DNA from: Pigoraptor chileana
Lineage: Eukaryota; Opisthokonta; Filasterea
NCBI GenBank assembly: GCA_943704495.1
Contig: CALSCR010001682.1
Span: 1-37,816, forward strand
Direction: 5' to 3'
DNA length: 37,816 bases
A program made the position numbers and the translations under genes. Of the stretch, positions 12,462-22,759 are shown in pieces. Positions within the stretch are counted from its first letter, which is position 1. Each line of letters starts with the position of its first letter. Under the pieces are notes generated by a model. That model had not been told where the DNA came from. It did not search any database and was given only the letters and a program-made list of their open reading frames with translations.

Positions 12462-13642
12462 ATCCGCGCTCGTCCTTGCGCTTCTGCTTTGGATTCGCGC
12501 CCTCGCTGAACGCGGCGAGTATAGCGGGATCCAACTGTCCGTTGACTCGAACACCAGAGTCCACAAAGCATTCGACCGTCGCAAACTGTTGCCGAACCTG
12601 CATGCACCAGCAACAATAGAAGAGATACAGAACACGAGCGTTTGTGAGAGGAGTGTGTAAGCACAAATATGAAACCAGGGTCCATGCCGGCGAGCTTCTA
12701 GTAGATTACTGATTTGAATAGAGTACAAAGGCACTAAGTCCCTGTAAACGTGCCGGTGCACTCATCTGCTCCAGTGTTTGTAGAACGGACGGGCGTCGCA
12801 CACACCTGCACATTTGTCGACGCTCCCTCCCACACCGACTTGATGACCCTGATCCAGTCGTCCATCTCCTCACGGCTGTCCGCAGAGAACATGTACGCCC
12901 TGCATGCGTACACGGCAGACTTGGCACTTTAGGAGAGAGAGGAAAGGCCGGAGAGCATCCACAGACGACAACGGAATGATTCGCGTCACAGAGATTCGCA
13001 TCTGGCACGTCTATTATTGCAACAAAGACGTAGTCGACATTCAACGCACCGGTCGGGCGTTTCCACTTCAAAGCAAAACGGGTACTTTACATCCTTCTTC
13101 GACTCGTCTTCTCGGATGGAGATGGATTTCATGTCCTCGGCATAGACAACGCCAGCATATTCTTTGTCCTGAAGACGAACCAATCACGGTGCCGATTTAA
13201 AATTTCGGAACACTACACGCGCAAACGCGGATGCGTAAATGTGGATGACGTTTGAAAGTGTGAAGATCGGGCTCACCTGTTCACTCTTGAAGTAGGACAG
13301 CGCGAGCTGATCAAACACGCACCATCTTCGCTTCCATCCCTGAAGTGCACCGGAGCATCAAGCGTGCTAAGTATGTCATTGGACACCACAAATCCGGCAT
13401 ACACTCAGTCCGAAGTTAAAAGACCTCCATACTCCCCCCACAAACAAAACACAATGTCCCACCTTATTGCTACCACCTTGCTTTGCCAGCCAGCCACACT
13501 TGCGTGGATACGCACCCTTTGTCTGCATGCGCACATAGCAGATGCAGCACCCGGCGTATCCGATATGTGAATTAGTACGCAGTGTTTCAGAGAGAGAGAG
13601 TTGCGCACACAGCACAAGCGATTCACTCACCACTTCACTCAT
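12109..13642 (-). CDS. Small PH-domain protein with an unrecognised C-terminal domain
   Basis: Seven short exons (high to low): 13642-13631, 13522-13463, 13339-13277, 13168-13050, 12899-12806, 12597-12461, 12262-12109. They join in phase to 212 residues. The first exon encodes only MSEV and ends at a perfect GTGAGT donor. The longer upstream frame begins with GTG, so 13642 is preferred. Residues about 12-108 form a pleckstrin-homology domain: CGWLAKQGG, then GWKRRWCVF, YPFCFEVETPDRAYMFSA, and the near-invariant Trp100 in EEMDDWIRVI. Such domains bind phosphoinositides or proteins at membranes. The remaining roughly 100 residues (FVDSGVRVNGQ, then VPCATVLQVMSKHNWALSS and a final VTMLVFTRPYHE) match no family I recognise. 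A ubiquitin-like or RA-like fold is possible but unsupported. The sixth intron begins directly with a long GT repeat. Confidence 0.82.
12431..12460. repeat. (AC)15 microsatellite at a splice donor
   Basis: An uninterrupted dinucleotide run reads (GT)n on the sense strand of the PH-domain gene and begins exactly at the donor of its sixth intron, so the donor itself is part of the repeat. Slippage here could shift splice-site strength without changing codons. Confidence 0.9.
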
Positions 13643-14053
13643 TTCTGTATCCCTCGACCACACACGACAACAAATGGTGTGTGTCTTGTTGAACACTTTT
13701 GTAAATTCATAAATCTTTCAGCAATTATACCGAGTAGTCTTTGACGGTTTAGTGGAAGTGTCAACAAAGGGTCAACTTTTGATAAGTTTTTGTATAGTCA
13801 TCCGGGGTGTTCTATTTGCATCCGGGGGACGAATACGGGGATCTGGCTGACAGCCAACGAGTAAATAGAACTGGGAAGGTGTTTATACAATGGCGTCACT
13901 GTGTGGGCCACAAAAGAGCGCGCTTCTGCCAGCCATATCGCCAGCGACTTTTCAAACATATTGTGATAGGTATTACAATGTAATGTGCAAAACGGACGCA
14001 ATTGCACGAATTGACAAATAGCAACTGAAACACAATAGTAAACGCTGCGGTCC
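13643..14053. other. Intergenic region upstream of the PH gene
   Basis: The region lies between the end of the ankyrin gene and the start of the PH-domain gene, both on the minus strand. It should hold the PH-gene promoter and the ankyrin-gene 3' UTR. No open frame with family similarity and no strong repeat is visible. Confidence 0.4.
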
Positions 14054-15976
14054 TCAACTTCTTCGATCTCCATGCAGCTTCGCTTTGCTAGCCGATCGGT
14101 TCACAACAACAACGGCTCCCTCGGTGATGGGCTTTCCAAAAATGAGGTCAGGATCCACAGCTGGCTCCTGCTCTGGCGGCTCTGGCACTGGCGCCGGTGC
14201 CTCTGACGTGGCGGCCGAATCGACGTGGGTGATGTCACTATCATGTGACAAGCCGTCCCCGTGCGGAATCGCGCTCGCGCTCGCACTAGCACTCTCCAAC
14301 GGCGATGTATGTGCGCCTGCCACAACAGCAACAGCACTGTCAGCGCCGCCGACTTCACCAGCATGGGTGGCAGGAAACACCACAGCCGAAGCAGCAATAC
14401 CAGTGCCATCCATTTCGTGTGTCGCGGATGCTTCTGCGGCAGCCGCGCCTTCAGTGTGCGCACCGCCAGATTGGGAGGCGTCTGTAGCATGCCCATTGAC
14501 AGTAGCGGGGGCGGTAGTGGGGGCGGTAGTGGTGGCGGTAGGCGCATGCGATCCTCGTGTTCGGTCCAGCGACGACTTTGGCCGAACTCCAAGTCTTGGG
14601 TAACCTTTTTTTGTGTCCTCGTCACTCGACGACACGTCGGAATCGCCTAGCACGTGCAGATTCGATGTGCCAATGACAACAGCGTTTGCACTTCGCGAGC
14701 GCTGCGATGCTTCCGAGCCCTTGCTGTCGTGCCTCTGCTTGGGCGAAAAGTGAGAGTGAGGGATGGCGGTGTGCGCGCGGTGGTGCGGTGACGAGGGAGC
14801 CCACGACACGCCGTACATATTGGCCAGCGGAGGCGGAGACCGCTCAGGCATTCGGTGCCCATACGCACTGCCAACAATCGGGGCTTCACTTGACCCGTCC
14901 TCCAGCGTGGGAAACTGGCCGATACCGTTCAGTCCCGCGTTGGGATCCCAACCCTCAAGCCCAGTGAAGGTTGTTGCAACGACAACATGGCGTCGCGAAT
15001 TGGGAGTGACCTTGGGCACCTTCAACACGGAAACCTCCAATTGCCGCCACGTGCGTTCCAGCTCCGTCGTGAGACGCTTCATCTGCAAATCCTGCTGTTC
15101 GAGGCGCTCTCGTCGCCGTCGCTCATGAGCCTCCGATTGCGCGCGCCGTTTCACCTCCGCAACGCTGTCTGCAAGCATGCGACGTTCCTGCTTAACGTAT
15201 GCCTCAATTTCACTGCGAGTGCGCATAGCCTGCTCTCTCTCCTTTGCAGCTCTCGACTCGTAATCCAATCTTCGTTGTAGACGAACTGCGCGTTGTGCTT
15301 GCATCTCCCTCTCGCGCTGCAATAAAGAGCGCTCTTCCTCCCGAAGTAAGTCGTCCAGCACGCGAAAGGCCATTTTGCGTTGCGCAGAGGCCTCATGCAA
15401 GTCAACCTGTGGCTGTGATAGCAGCCCCCGTATGTCCGATCTGCGTGTCATATCCCTGGGGAGTCGAGATACGGCGTCGCGAACGTTTGGGTTTGCGCCG
15501 CAATTGAGGAGGAAACGAACGACGTGTGCGTCTCCCCACTCGGAAGCATAGTGAAGCGGAGTGCGCAACCGGTGATCTTGGGCATCAATGTGGGCTCCAC
15601 ACGATAAAAGAAAGGTGAAGACCTGCATATCACACCCGTTCACAGCGGAGTGTAATGGAGTGCCCCCTTTCGCATCCTGAGCGTGTATGTCAGCGCCGGC
15701 ATCCACAAGTACCTGAACGATAGTGAGATATCCACGAAATGCAGCAACATGCAGTGGGGTCTCGCCCGTCGCATCAGTAGCGTTAATCTCTTTGGATCCA
15801 CCGTTCGAGAGGCACCCGCGAACAGAAGTCAAGTCTCCGTCGCGTGCTGCTCTAAACAGCAGCGTGCGCCACTGTCCCGCAAGCGAGCGTGCGGGTGTTG
15901 GTGGATGCTGCATGACCGCGCCCAGCCTGCCCGCGTCCACCACTCCACGAGCAGCCGACCATGTGTACGAAGCCAT
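14054..15976 (-). CDS. Ankyrin-repeat and coiled-coil protein, intronless
   Basis: A single open frame of 640 residues starts at ATG 15976 (G at -3 and +4). Upstream in-frame codons to 16054 lack an ATG. Residues about 40-185 hold three to four ankyrin repeats: TGETPLHVAAFRGYLTIVQ, GGTPLHSAVNG, RTPLHYASEWGDAHVVRFLL, with the usual GA(D/N)-type loops between them. A strongly charged coiled coil (LLREEERSLLQREREM, rich in Arg/Glu) covers about 205-320. The C-terminal half is low-complexity, rich in Ala, Thr, Ser and Pro. Ankyrin repeats bind other proteins, and the coiled coil suggests oligomerisation or scaffolding. No enzyme motif is visible and no orthologue is recognised. It is the only complete multi-domain gene here without an intron, unlike its neighbours with two to nine. 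Confidence 0.8.
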   Translation of the reverse strand: MASYTWSAARGVVDAGRLGAVMQHPPTPARSLAGQWRTLLFRAARDGDLTSVRGCLSNGGSKEINATDATGETPLHVAAFRGYLTIVQVLVDAGADIHAQDAKGGTPLHSAVNGCDMQVFTFLLSCGAHIDAQDHRLRTPLHYASEWGDAHVVRFLLNCGANPNVRDAVSRLPRDMTRRSDIRGLLSQPQVDLHEASAQRKMAFRVLDDLLREEERSLLQREREMQAQRAVRLQRRLDYESRAAKEREQAMRTRSEIEAYVKQERRMLADSVAEVKRRAQSEAHERRRRERLEQQDLQMKRLTTELERTWRQLEVSVLKVPKVTPNSRRHVVVATTFTGLEGWDPNAGLNGIGQFPTLEDGSSEAPIVGSAYGHRMPERSPPPLANMYGVSWAPSSPHHRAHTAIPHSHFSPKQRHDSKGSEASQRSRSANAVVIGTSNLHVLGDSDVSSSDEDTKKGYPRLGVRPKSSLDRTRGSHAPTATTTAPTTAPATVNGHATDASQSGGAHTEGAAAAEASATHEMDGTGIAASAVVFPATHAGEVGGADSAVAVVAGAHTSPLESASASASAIPHGDGLSHDSDITHVDSAATSEAPAPVPEPPEQEPAVDPDLIFGKPITEGAVVVVNRSASKAKLHGDRRS

Positions 15977-16624
15977 CGCGAATGTAAAGTGCGGCGGGGA
16001 ATCGGAGGTGGGACGAAAGGGACTTGTCCCTTTACTAGGCGGTTTTCTGCACAACTTTCAGGCGCGGCGGCATCTTTTCTCTAGTTTCTGTTCAATATGA
16101 GAGTGGGCTCCGTAAAATGCGTTTCCAGTCCCAGTGTGAAAACACTCCCAATAAAACAATAAAAGAAGTTTAACACGGTCATTAAATTGCGATTGAGTGT
16201 TCTCCTTCTTCTGTGTTTATGTCATTCTGGCCATGTCATGGGCGCTCTCGCGCCGAACTGACGCAGCTGCAGAATAGCGGGCCTGTCACAATTAATTTGA
16301 TCGCCAGCCCCATATTCTGTCAAATTGTCGGACTCCATTTGTAAATTAAAATTACGGTTGCTATGACAGTGGACCGAAAAAATTATTTTTATCCGCAAAG
16401 TCGGATAAAATTGTTCGGAACGGTACATTGCAGGGGTGCACCCCTGGCACATTGACTGCAATCCATCACAGAGTGCCCCAGTGATTCTCAAGCAATGGGT
16501 AATCTCAAGCACTGTAAAAACCAAGCTAGATCTGGCACTTTCAGCACAATTTCCCCACCGGGAAAATTAAACGCAGTGGTGCTGGAAACAAATACACCCA
16601 TGAGCACCCCTGATTTTATCCTTC
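15977..16624. other. Intergenic region with two inverted repeats
   Basis: The region lies between two minus-strand genes. It is AT-rich in the middle and has a hairpin (9-bp arms TTTTATCCG/CGGATAAAA, 6-nt loop) at 16387-16410 and a perfect 16-bp palindrome CAGGGGTGCACCCCTG at 16431-16446. There are two AATAAA hexamers on the plus strand near 16152-16166, the wrong strand for either flanking gene. No gene is supported. Confidence 0.55.
16387..16446. repeat. Hairpin plus palindrome cluster
   Basis: A perfect 9-bp stem with a 6-nt loop (16387-16410) is followed 20 nt later by a perfect 16-bp palindrome (16431-16446). They lie about 180-240 nt downstream of the SerRS stop and may act in its 3' UTR, or be the remains of a small inverted-repeat element. 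Confidence 0.6.
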
Positions 16625-18490
16625 TCATATCTCAATGCGGCTTCCAACATGCCCGCTGGCAGCAGCCTCCAAAGCGGGCACGAAAATGACATCCTTCCCT
16701 CCCATGTACGCCCGCAGAGGTTCGGGGATCACAACACTTCCATCGGGACGCTGAAAGTTCTCCAAGATGGCGACAATCAGGCGCGGAATCGCGGCCGCCG
16801 TGCCATTAATCGTGTGAACAAATCGAGAAGATGTACTGCCGTGTTCCGCTAAGTGCACCTCCGCTTTGCCCTTCGCGTCGGACGAGCGGTGACGGATCTC
16901 AAGGCGGCGGCTCTGGTAATCAGTGCAATTTGAAGCACTCGATATCTGCGATTTAGTTTCGCACATTAGAACAGGCATCGAGCGAAAATTTGCGTGCACA
17001 TGGCAATTAGAGCCAGTGAATTGAGAAAAACAAAATGGGATGCGCTCACCTCGCCGTACTTGTTTCGACCAGGCATCCACGCCTCAATATCGATCTTTCT
17101 ATAGGCAGAAGCGCCGAGCTCCATAGTGGGCATCTCCAGCACACTGTGTGTGACAGTATCGAATGGATAACAATTAATGGCAAAGCACGAGGGGTGCTGC
17201 ATACCAGAGCACCACACAGCCTTGCAAAACACACAATACACACACTTCCCACACAGGCTTTACAGAGAAGAATATATCCAAAGATAGTGGGCAAACCAAC
17301 CGTATTGGCAGACCAAGTGACCTGAAAAGATCCGTCTGGAACGCGACAATTTCGGCCAGCGCCTGCTCGCTCTCCGCCGTGTTGCTCTTTGTGAAGGCAA
17401 AGAGCTCCACCTTAGTGAACTGATGCACGCGGTATATCCCCTTGGTCTCCGTGCCGTGGTGACCGGCCTCGGCGCGGAAGCAGTGACTCAGCCCAACGTA
17501 CTTTCGCGGCAGGTCGGCGTCGTCCATGACTTGGCTCATGTGCAGCGCCGCAATGGGGATCTCAGCCGTGCCCACAAGACACAAGTTTGAATACGCGCCG
17601 CCGAGTGCAAATGTCTGGTTGTTTGATCCACCTTCCCGCGGTCGATACCCACAGCCTTCTGCCACTGACATCCGCGAGACGTCGGGGGTGATGACGGGCA
17701 CGTAACCCCGCGCAACGGCACTGTGGAGCGCATATCCGACGAGAGCGTATTCCAAAAGGGCAGCCGCTCCTTTTAAATAGTAGAAGCCAGCCCCAGAGGC
17801 ACGTGCCGCAGTCTCGACGTCAATAATTCCCAGGAGACTTCCGAGCTGCACGTGGTCCTTTGGCTCGCAATCCAGTCGGGGTCTCTCGTCCACGGGTGTT
17901 TCGTAAAGCAGGCGCGCGTTTGCCTCCTCCCCAATCGGACTGTGCGGGGACGAATCGTTTGGCACGCGCAGGCCGTGCTCAAGAAGCGACGACTCGCTCC
18001 CGGAAAAGGCGTCCTGAAGTGCAGATATCTCTTCTTTTACGGCCCTGCCGCGCTCAATCAGCTGGGCCCGACGCTCGGGATGTTGCCCACGCAGCTGCTC
18101 TATCTCTTTCGCGATGACGTTGCGCTCGTGGCGCAGGGCATCCAGGCGTTGCGACTCCCGGAGATTCTTTGTGTAGAGCTCCTCAATAGCGGCAACGTCA
18201 ACGCCTTTAACGCCGCGGTTAGCAATGTTCTCCACAACGGCTTCCTTATTGCTAATCATACGCTTGAAGTCGATCCGCGGTTTACGCCCTTTATCTTGCG
18301 CAATCCCACTATTGGAAGCTTCATCTTTCTTCTTTCCAGATGCGTCTGGAGACAATCGTGATGCAGTCGTGTGATGCCAGCACTGCGCGTTTGTGGCCGG
18401 GACAGCTGAATTGCCTCCACGCACACACTGCACTATGGACTGCAACGTGCGAGGGGCACGTGGTCGCCACAGCCGCGCCGCGTTAATCAT
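16625..18490 (-). CDS. SARS2: Seryl-tRNA synthetase, probably mitochondrial
   Basis: Three exons, 18490-17301, 17143-17050 and 16945-16625, join in phase to 534 residues. It charges tRNA-Ser with serine (class II synthetase). From the ATG at 18490 the N-terminus is rich in Arg, Ala and Ser and lacks acids ([16 protein letters not shown]), as expected of a mitochondrial presequence. An N-terminal helical arm (about 125-190) precedes the catalytic core. Class II motif 2 is in CFRAEAG with [14 protein letters not shown], and motif 3 is in [17 protein letters not shown]. The serine-site blocks [20 protein letters not shown] and [19 protein letters not shown] are intact. No key residue looks missing. 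The gene is divergent from LANCL. The in-frame region upstream of 18490 is a TG/CA low-complexity stretch and is taken as leader. Confidence 0.93.
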
Positions 18491-18962
18491 ATTGCGCAAA
18501 TTGGATCCTCCGTGTGTGTGTGTGTAAGAACAAACACACACACCCACACACACACACACCACACACACACAGTGTCTATGTAAACCGTCAATAGTTGCTT
18601 TATGGGCATCTGCCACTCTGGTAAATTTAATGACGCGACTGTGAGACGGATGTGACAACCCTACCCTCGATTCAACCAACCCCAAGCCCTAATGCCTGCA
18701 CGAAACAGATGAGTTGCATGGTAATTGTGTGTACACAAAGTTCCTTGCGTTCCACACCTCAAAGAGGCCTGACGCGCTCTTAGGAATACTAGAAACTGTG
18801 CACAGTGTTCGCATCTATCGTGTCAAAAGTGTGAGAGTATTACCTGAGATTATCCTTTGTTTTATTGTGCATCGCAACTGCGTCCGGTGTTTACAACTTA
18901 GGAAGCCGCAGTGCTCGCGCTGCGCAGATTCACTCTATTTGCTGTTTTCGGTTGCGGCTGTA
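18491..18962. promoter_or_regulatory. Divergent SerRS/LANCL upstream region
   Basis: These 472 bp separate the two divergent start codons. Next to SerRS, 18511-18572 carries a TG run and a longer CA run on the same strand; they are complementary and could fold into a hairpin in a transcript. I see no clear TATA box. The frame open through much of the LANCL side has no ATG before 18963. Confidence 0.45.
18511..18572. repeat. TG run facing CA run upstream of SerRS
   Basis: A (GT)n stretch at about 18512-18525 and an interrupted (CA)n stretch at about 18533-18570 are complementary and separated by a short spacer. They lie within about 80 bp upstream of the SerRS ATG and could fold into a stem in its leader. 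Confidence 0.7.
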
Positions 18963-20433
18963 ATGCCTGTCGGTGGAAGTGCACACAGAGGCAGGAATAT
19001 GTCACTTGCAATGTTTGCGGCATCCACGGCACTCTCCGTCACTCCGCCGTTGAAATTATCTGCCGACGAACGTAACTATGAGAACCCATTCGAAAAGTAC
19101 GATGCGGCGCGTCACGTGGTCCTGGTTGATGGCGAAGTCGCGCCAGAGTGGAAGGACACTATTATGGCACGGCTCATCGCAGATGTGCGCATCTTTGAGC
19201 AGAAGTATCCTCCCGACAAGAGCAAGGGGAAAGGTGAATTGGTCTTTCATCTGGGACAGATGCGCGCGTGCGCGTTAGTACATGGTCACCCCGCGGGTGC
19301 GTGATGTGTGTTAGTCTCAAAGCAGCAGGCTGCGAATCTCCTCTCATTGAAACCCATGTGTCGCTCACTAAAGCTTGTGGCAGCCGTCGCCAATGGAGAA
19401 GAAATTCACATCACTTTGGCGTTATTCGTGGCAGATTACAGCGTATACACAGGTAGCACCGGCGTCGCCCTCACGTGCCTCAAACTCGCGCGGCGATTTG
19501 TGAGTAACGACGAAGACAGGAAGATGTGGCTTCACAAGGCGTGGAGCTATGTTGAAGGCAAGTCGTCACTCTGAGCATTGCGTATCACCGCTCGCATCCA
19601 CTTTGAGTTGTGGTGCGTGGTTGCGCGTTGGTGTGTGTGTGTTTGTAGGTGTGTCCTCGATGGTGTGCTTTTGCTTGTACCTCTACGTTCCCTGCCGTTG
19701 TGAGAGAATGTTTGATTTAGTGTGCACGGAGAAGCGGATGATAATGTACGCCTGATGGCTTTGTAGACGCAGATGCAACTCACTCGTTCAGCACCCTCTA
19801 TACGTGTGCGAGCATGTGTCGTCGTGCATCTCCACCCCTTCCCCGCACCCCTCATTATTTCTCTTTTATTATTATATTATCCACACACACATATATGCGT
19901 TTGCATTCCATATGTCGTTGTCTAATGATGAGCCACGATACTGTGTCTTCAATGTGCAACGCCACGCATACATTTTTACAGCTCCACTTGCGTATGTGCG
20001 GTCTGGCGACTCGTCAGCTTTCCTCACATTCATATGTGGCGATCCGGGGGTGTTTGCCGTCTCTGCAGTGAGTACAGCCTGAAAGAAACCGTCCCGTCAC
20101 AACTGCATGCGCTTCATGGTTGGCGGTAATGTCGTCTGAGATGTGTTTTTAATCGAGTTACGCACACACACACACACAAACACACATGCAGCATGTTTTG
20201 TATGAATTGGGGCACAGGACGGAGGCGGTTCGCTGTGTTCACGAGCTCAGCCATTTCGCGCAACGGGTGGGTGTCATGTCGGACGCATACTTCTCCTCCT
20301 CCCCCCCCTCCCCTCCCCTCTTTCATGTCTGTGCGCGTGGTGGACGCACTGTTGCTCTCCCGCACACATTATTTATAGTCAGACAGTTCCAACACTGAGA
20401 ATCTCTTGAATCGCTCCTGCATTGCCATCATTT

Positions 20434-20474
<41 letters not shown>

Positions 20475-21798
20475 TACACGCACACATGTACACTACACAG
20501 AGTCTCAGTCGGGAAACCGAACCCAATGAACACCTCTACGGCTATTGCGGCCTCATCTATGCTCTTGAGTACGCGCACAAAGTAATCCCGGGTCTCGAAA
20601 GCGAGGCGGCGGACAGAATGCTCGCCACTGCCATCGCAGAGCGCGTTGTCATGGCGGGACTCAAAAACGCAAAGGTTGGCAGCATTTTACAGCATGGCGA
20701 CCCATGTGTACTCTCCGTTTCGGTTGTGTGCTCGTTGGATTGGTCAGTGGCAGAGCTCTCTTTCTTATTTTAATACCTGTTACTCATATCGCCTCTCTGC
20801 TGGGGATGTCTTGAATATCGAACGCACTTGCACACGGACACGCGCATACATGCAGCACGACGACTTGGGCCTTCCCCTCATGTACAGCTGGCACGGCAAA
20901 CGATATCTTGGGGCGGCTCATGGAATCGCAGGAATAATGTATACTCTGCTCGGGGTGAGAGAGATTATGCGTGCGTGCGTGAGTGCGTGTGTGCGTGTGT
21001 TTGTGTGCGTACGTGCTGGGGTATGTGTGTATTGGTCTCGACGGTTTACTTAAAAATGTGATCGCACGTCATGCACAACTTTGCTCTTTATGAAAGGAGC
21101 TGAATGCTCACATCACAACCTACCACATATCCATCGATATGACTCGCTACAGTTTCCGTCGCTTGTGAAGACGTATGACGTTGTGTTTAGAGAAACAATC
21201 GACGGACTTGCCACTCTCAAATTCGAATCGGGAAATTATCCGTCATCGCCGAGCAGCACTTCCGATCAGCTTGTGCAGTGGTGTCACGGTGCGACTGGAT
21301 TCGTCTTTCTCTTTTCCCGCGCGTACGAGGTGTGTATATGTTATGTATGCGTATATATTATATGTGTGTGTGCGTGTGTGTATATGTGTATATGCGTGCG
21401 TGTATGTGTATATGCGTGTGTTTGGGTGCGATATGCCGGTTGGGGTGATATGCACACGCGCGTGCCTGTGTGTCTGCATGCGCACCGCTTTCAACATTGG
21501 CTGGCCCAGTGGTTTGTGTGTGTAACACCATGACGCCATTTCTTTGTGCGATCGAATGCTGCATTTATCTGCGTGTTACTGTTTCCGATGCACAGGTTTT
21601 CAAGGACGGGCGGTATCTCCGCGCGGCTATTGATTGCGGACAAGTTGTGTGGCGCAGAGGCATACTCGCGAAAGGACGGGGTCTTTGTCACGGCACAGCG
21701 GGCAATGGATACATATTTCTCTGTCTTTATAGACTCACCGGTGATCTCATGCAGCTGTACAGAGCACTAAGGGTGGGCCATCGCAATGTGTGCGTCAT

Positions 21799-21845
<47 letters not shown>

Positions 21846-22081
21846 ATGTCTGCGATCACTGTCGCTGTGCTTTTCAACACACGACCTTGCTTTTGATCAA
21901 TGCAATCTAATGTCTCACTCTCACTCCTTCGTCCCCATCATTGCAGTTTGCGTCTCTTTCCGTGCCCAGCGAATCTGACCATCCGTGGTCGCTGTTTGAG
22001 GGACTCGCCGGCACAATTCACTATCAAGCGGATGTGCTTTCCCCCGCCGAATCGCGCTTTCCAGGATTCGAACTTCCCTGA
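18963..22081 (+). CDS. LANCL: LanC-like protein (LANCL1/2 family)
   Basis: Nine exons (18963-19233, 19435-19557, 19982-20067, 20192-20266, 20501-20674, 20856-20954, 21153-21329, 21596-21772, 21947-22081) join in phase to 438 residues. The first in-frame ATG is 18963; a second at 18999 would give 426 residues, nearer the 399 of human LANCL1. Family blocks appear in order: YSVYTGSTGVAL, FICGDPGVFAVSAV, LYGYCGLIYALEY, PLMYSWHGKRYLGAAHGIAG, FESGNYP, WCHGATG, GLCHGTAGNGYIFL and the ending SLFEGLAGTI. The zinc ligands are conserved: Cys320, then Cys366-His367. The fold is an alpha/alpha toroid. Animal LANCLs bind glutathione and add it to dehydrated Ser/Thr residues, clearing damaged proteins; that role is inferred here. 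Intron 2 is GC-AG, and introns 3, 4 and 6-8 are loaded with CA or TG repeats. Confidence 0.95.
19558..19981 (+). other. GC-AG intron in LANCL
   Basis: The donor reads GAAG|GCAAGT and the acceptor tttttacag. Only this cut keeps the phase (1 then 2 bases) into the conserved FICGDPG exon. The nearby GT (gttgaagg) would break the frame. At 424 nt it is among the longest introns here. Confidence 0.75.
20437..20471 (+). repeat. (CA)17 microsatellite near a splice acceptor
   Basis: A pure CA run lies inside LANCL intron 4, ending about 30 nt before the acceptor AG at 20499-20500. Confidence 0.9.
21800..21844 (+). repeat. (GT)22 microsatellite near a splice donor
   Basis: This is the longest dinucleotide run in the window. 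It begins about 28 nt after the donor of LANCL intron 8. Confidence 0.9.
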
Positions 22082-22406
22082 TCACGTGAGAGGACATGTG
22101 TGCGCCCCGACTGTGTTGTGTTGTGATGCAACAGTGCTGATGATCTGGAAATGAATGACGGGCCATCGACGCATATTGCAATCCTTTTTTGTGTGTGCAA
22201 ATTTCAATCTTGTCCTATTTCTCTCCTCTCTTGTGGAGTCCATGGCGCTGCGCCTAATAAGACTCTGACTTGGATCCTACATCTCTTCTCTTGCAACTTT
22301 TCTCTTATTTTATAATTGCACAAAGAAGTATTGCTCACATATTGACGCCGCGTGCTGCAAAGTGCGTTAAAGCATTGAATACCTCACTCTCTGCCCGTCG
22401 TGCACA
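22082..22406. other. Convergent LANCL/FBXO8 3' region
   Basis: This 325-bp gap between two convergent stops presumably holds both 3' UTRs. It contains one copy of a dispersed 55-bp repeat (22233-22290) and otherwise shows no gene. Confidence 0.5.
22233..22290 (+). repeat. Dispersed short repeat, copy A
   Basis: It begins GTGGAGTCCATGG, passes through GCGCCTAA and GACTTGGATCC and ends CATCTCTTCTC. The same order of blocks, in the opposite orientation, recurs at 23474-23532 and 26444-26496. Confidence 0.65.
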
Positions 22407-22722
22407 TCACGCGACAAATGCGCGGTGCTGCATATGTATTTCCCCGTTGCCCTCCGTTCCGCGGCGCACCTGCAGTCGGCGGGTGATGTCCCACAGCTCT
22501 CCGGGCCCCTCTGACGGTCGATGACGGGATCGGCGAGTTGGCTGAGATGAGAACGAGTCTGGATTGACGACATGCCCGCGCACATATACGTCATCGTAAA
22601 TAGCGCACAACAAATCCTCTGGAATGTGCAATGCTGGTGGATAGTTGCGGTGATGTGTGCGGAGAAACTCGCGCTTTGTCATCTTGATCTTGATCTGCGG
22701 ACTGTGCCCCCATGGTAAATGT

Positions 22723-22759
<37 letters not shown>

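Noticed and set aside
11884-12660. Plus-strand 258-residue open frame
   Set aside because: It is the antisense shadow of PH-gene exons and their CA-rich intron, and has no family similarity.
13643-13696. 18-residue extension of the PH protein
   Set aside because: The upstream frame begins with GTG, not ATG. The ATG at 13642 is followed by a good donor in phase.
14085-14603. Plus-strand Ala/Ser-rich open frame inside the ankyrin gene
   Set aside because: It is the opposite-strand reading of the low-complexity Ala/Thr C-terminal half, with no independent signal.
18491-18685. In-frame 65-residue N-terminal extension of SerRS
   Set aside because: It runs through TG/CA low-complexity DNA, giving Cys/Val and Thr/His repeats. 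The ATG at 18490 starts a normal mitochondrial presequence.
20437-20471. Simple tandem repeats as a CRISPR-like or telomeric array
   Set aside because: They are plain dinucleotide microsatellites inside introns with no spacers and no telomere unit.
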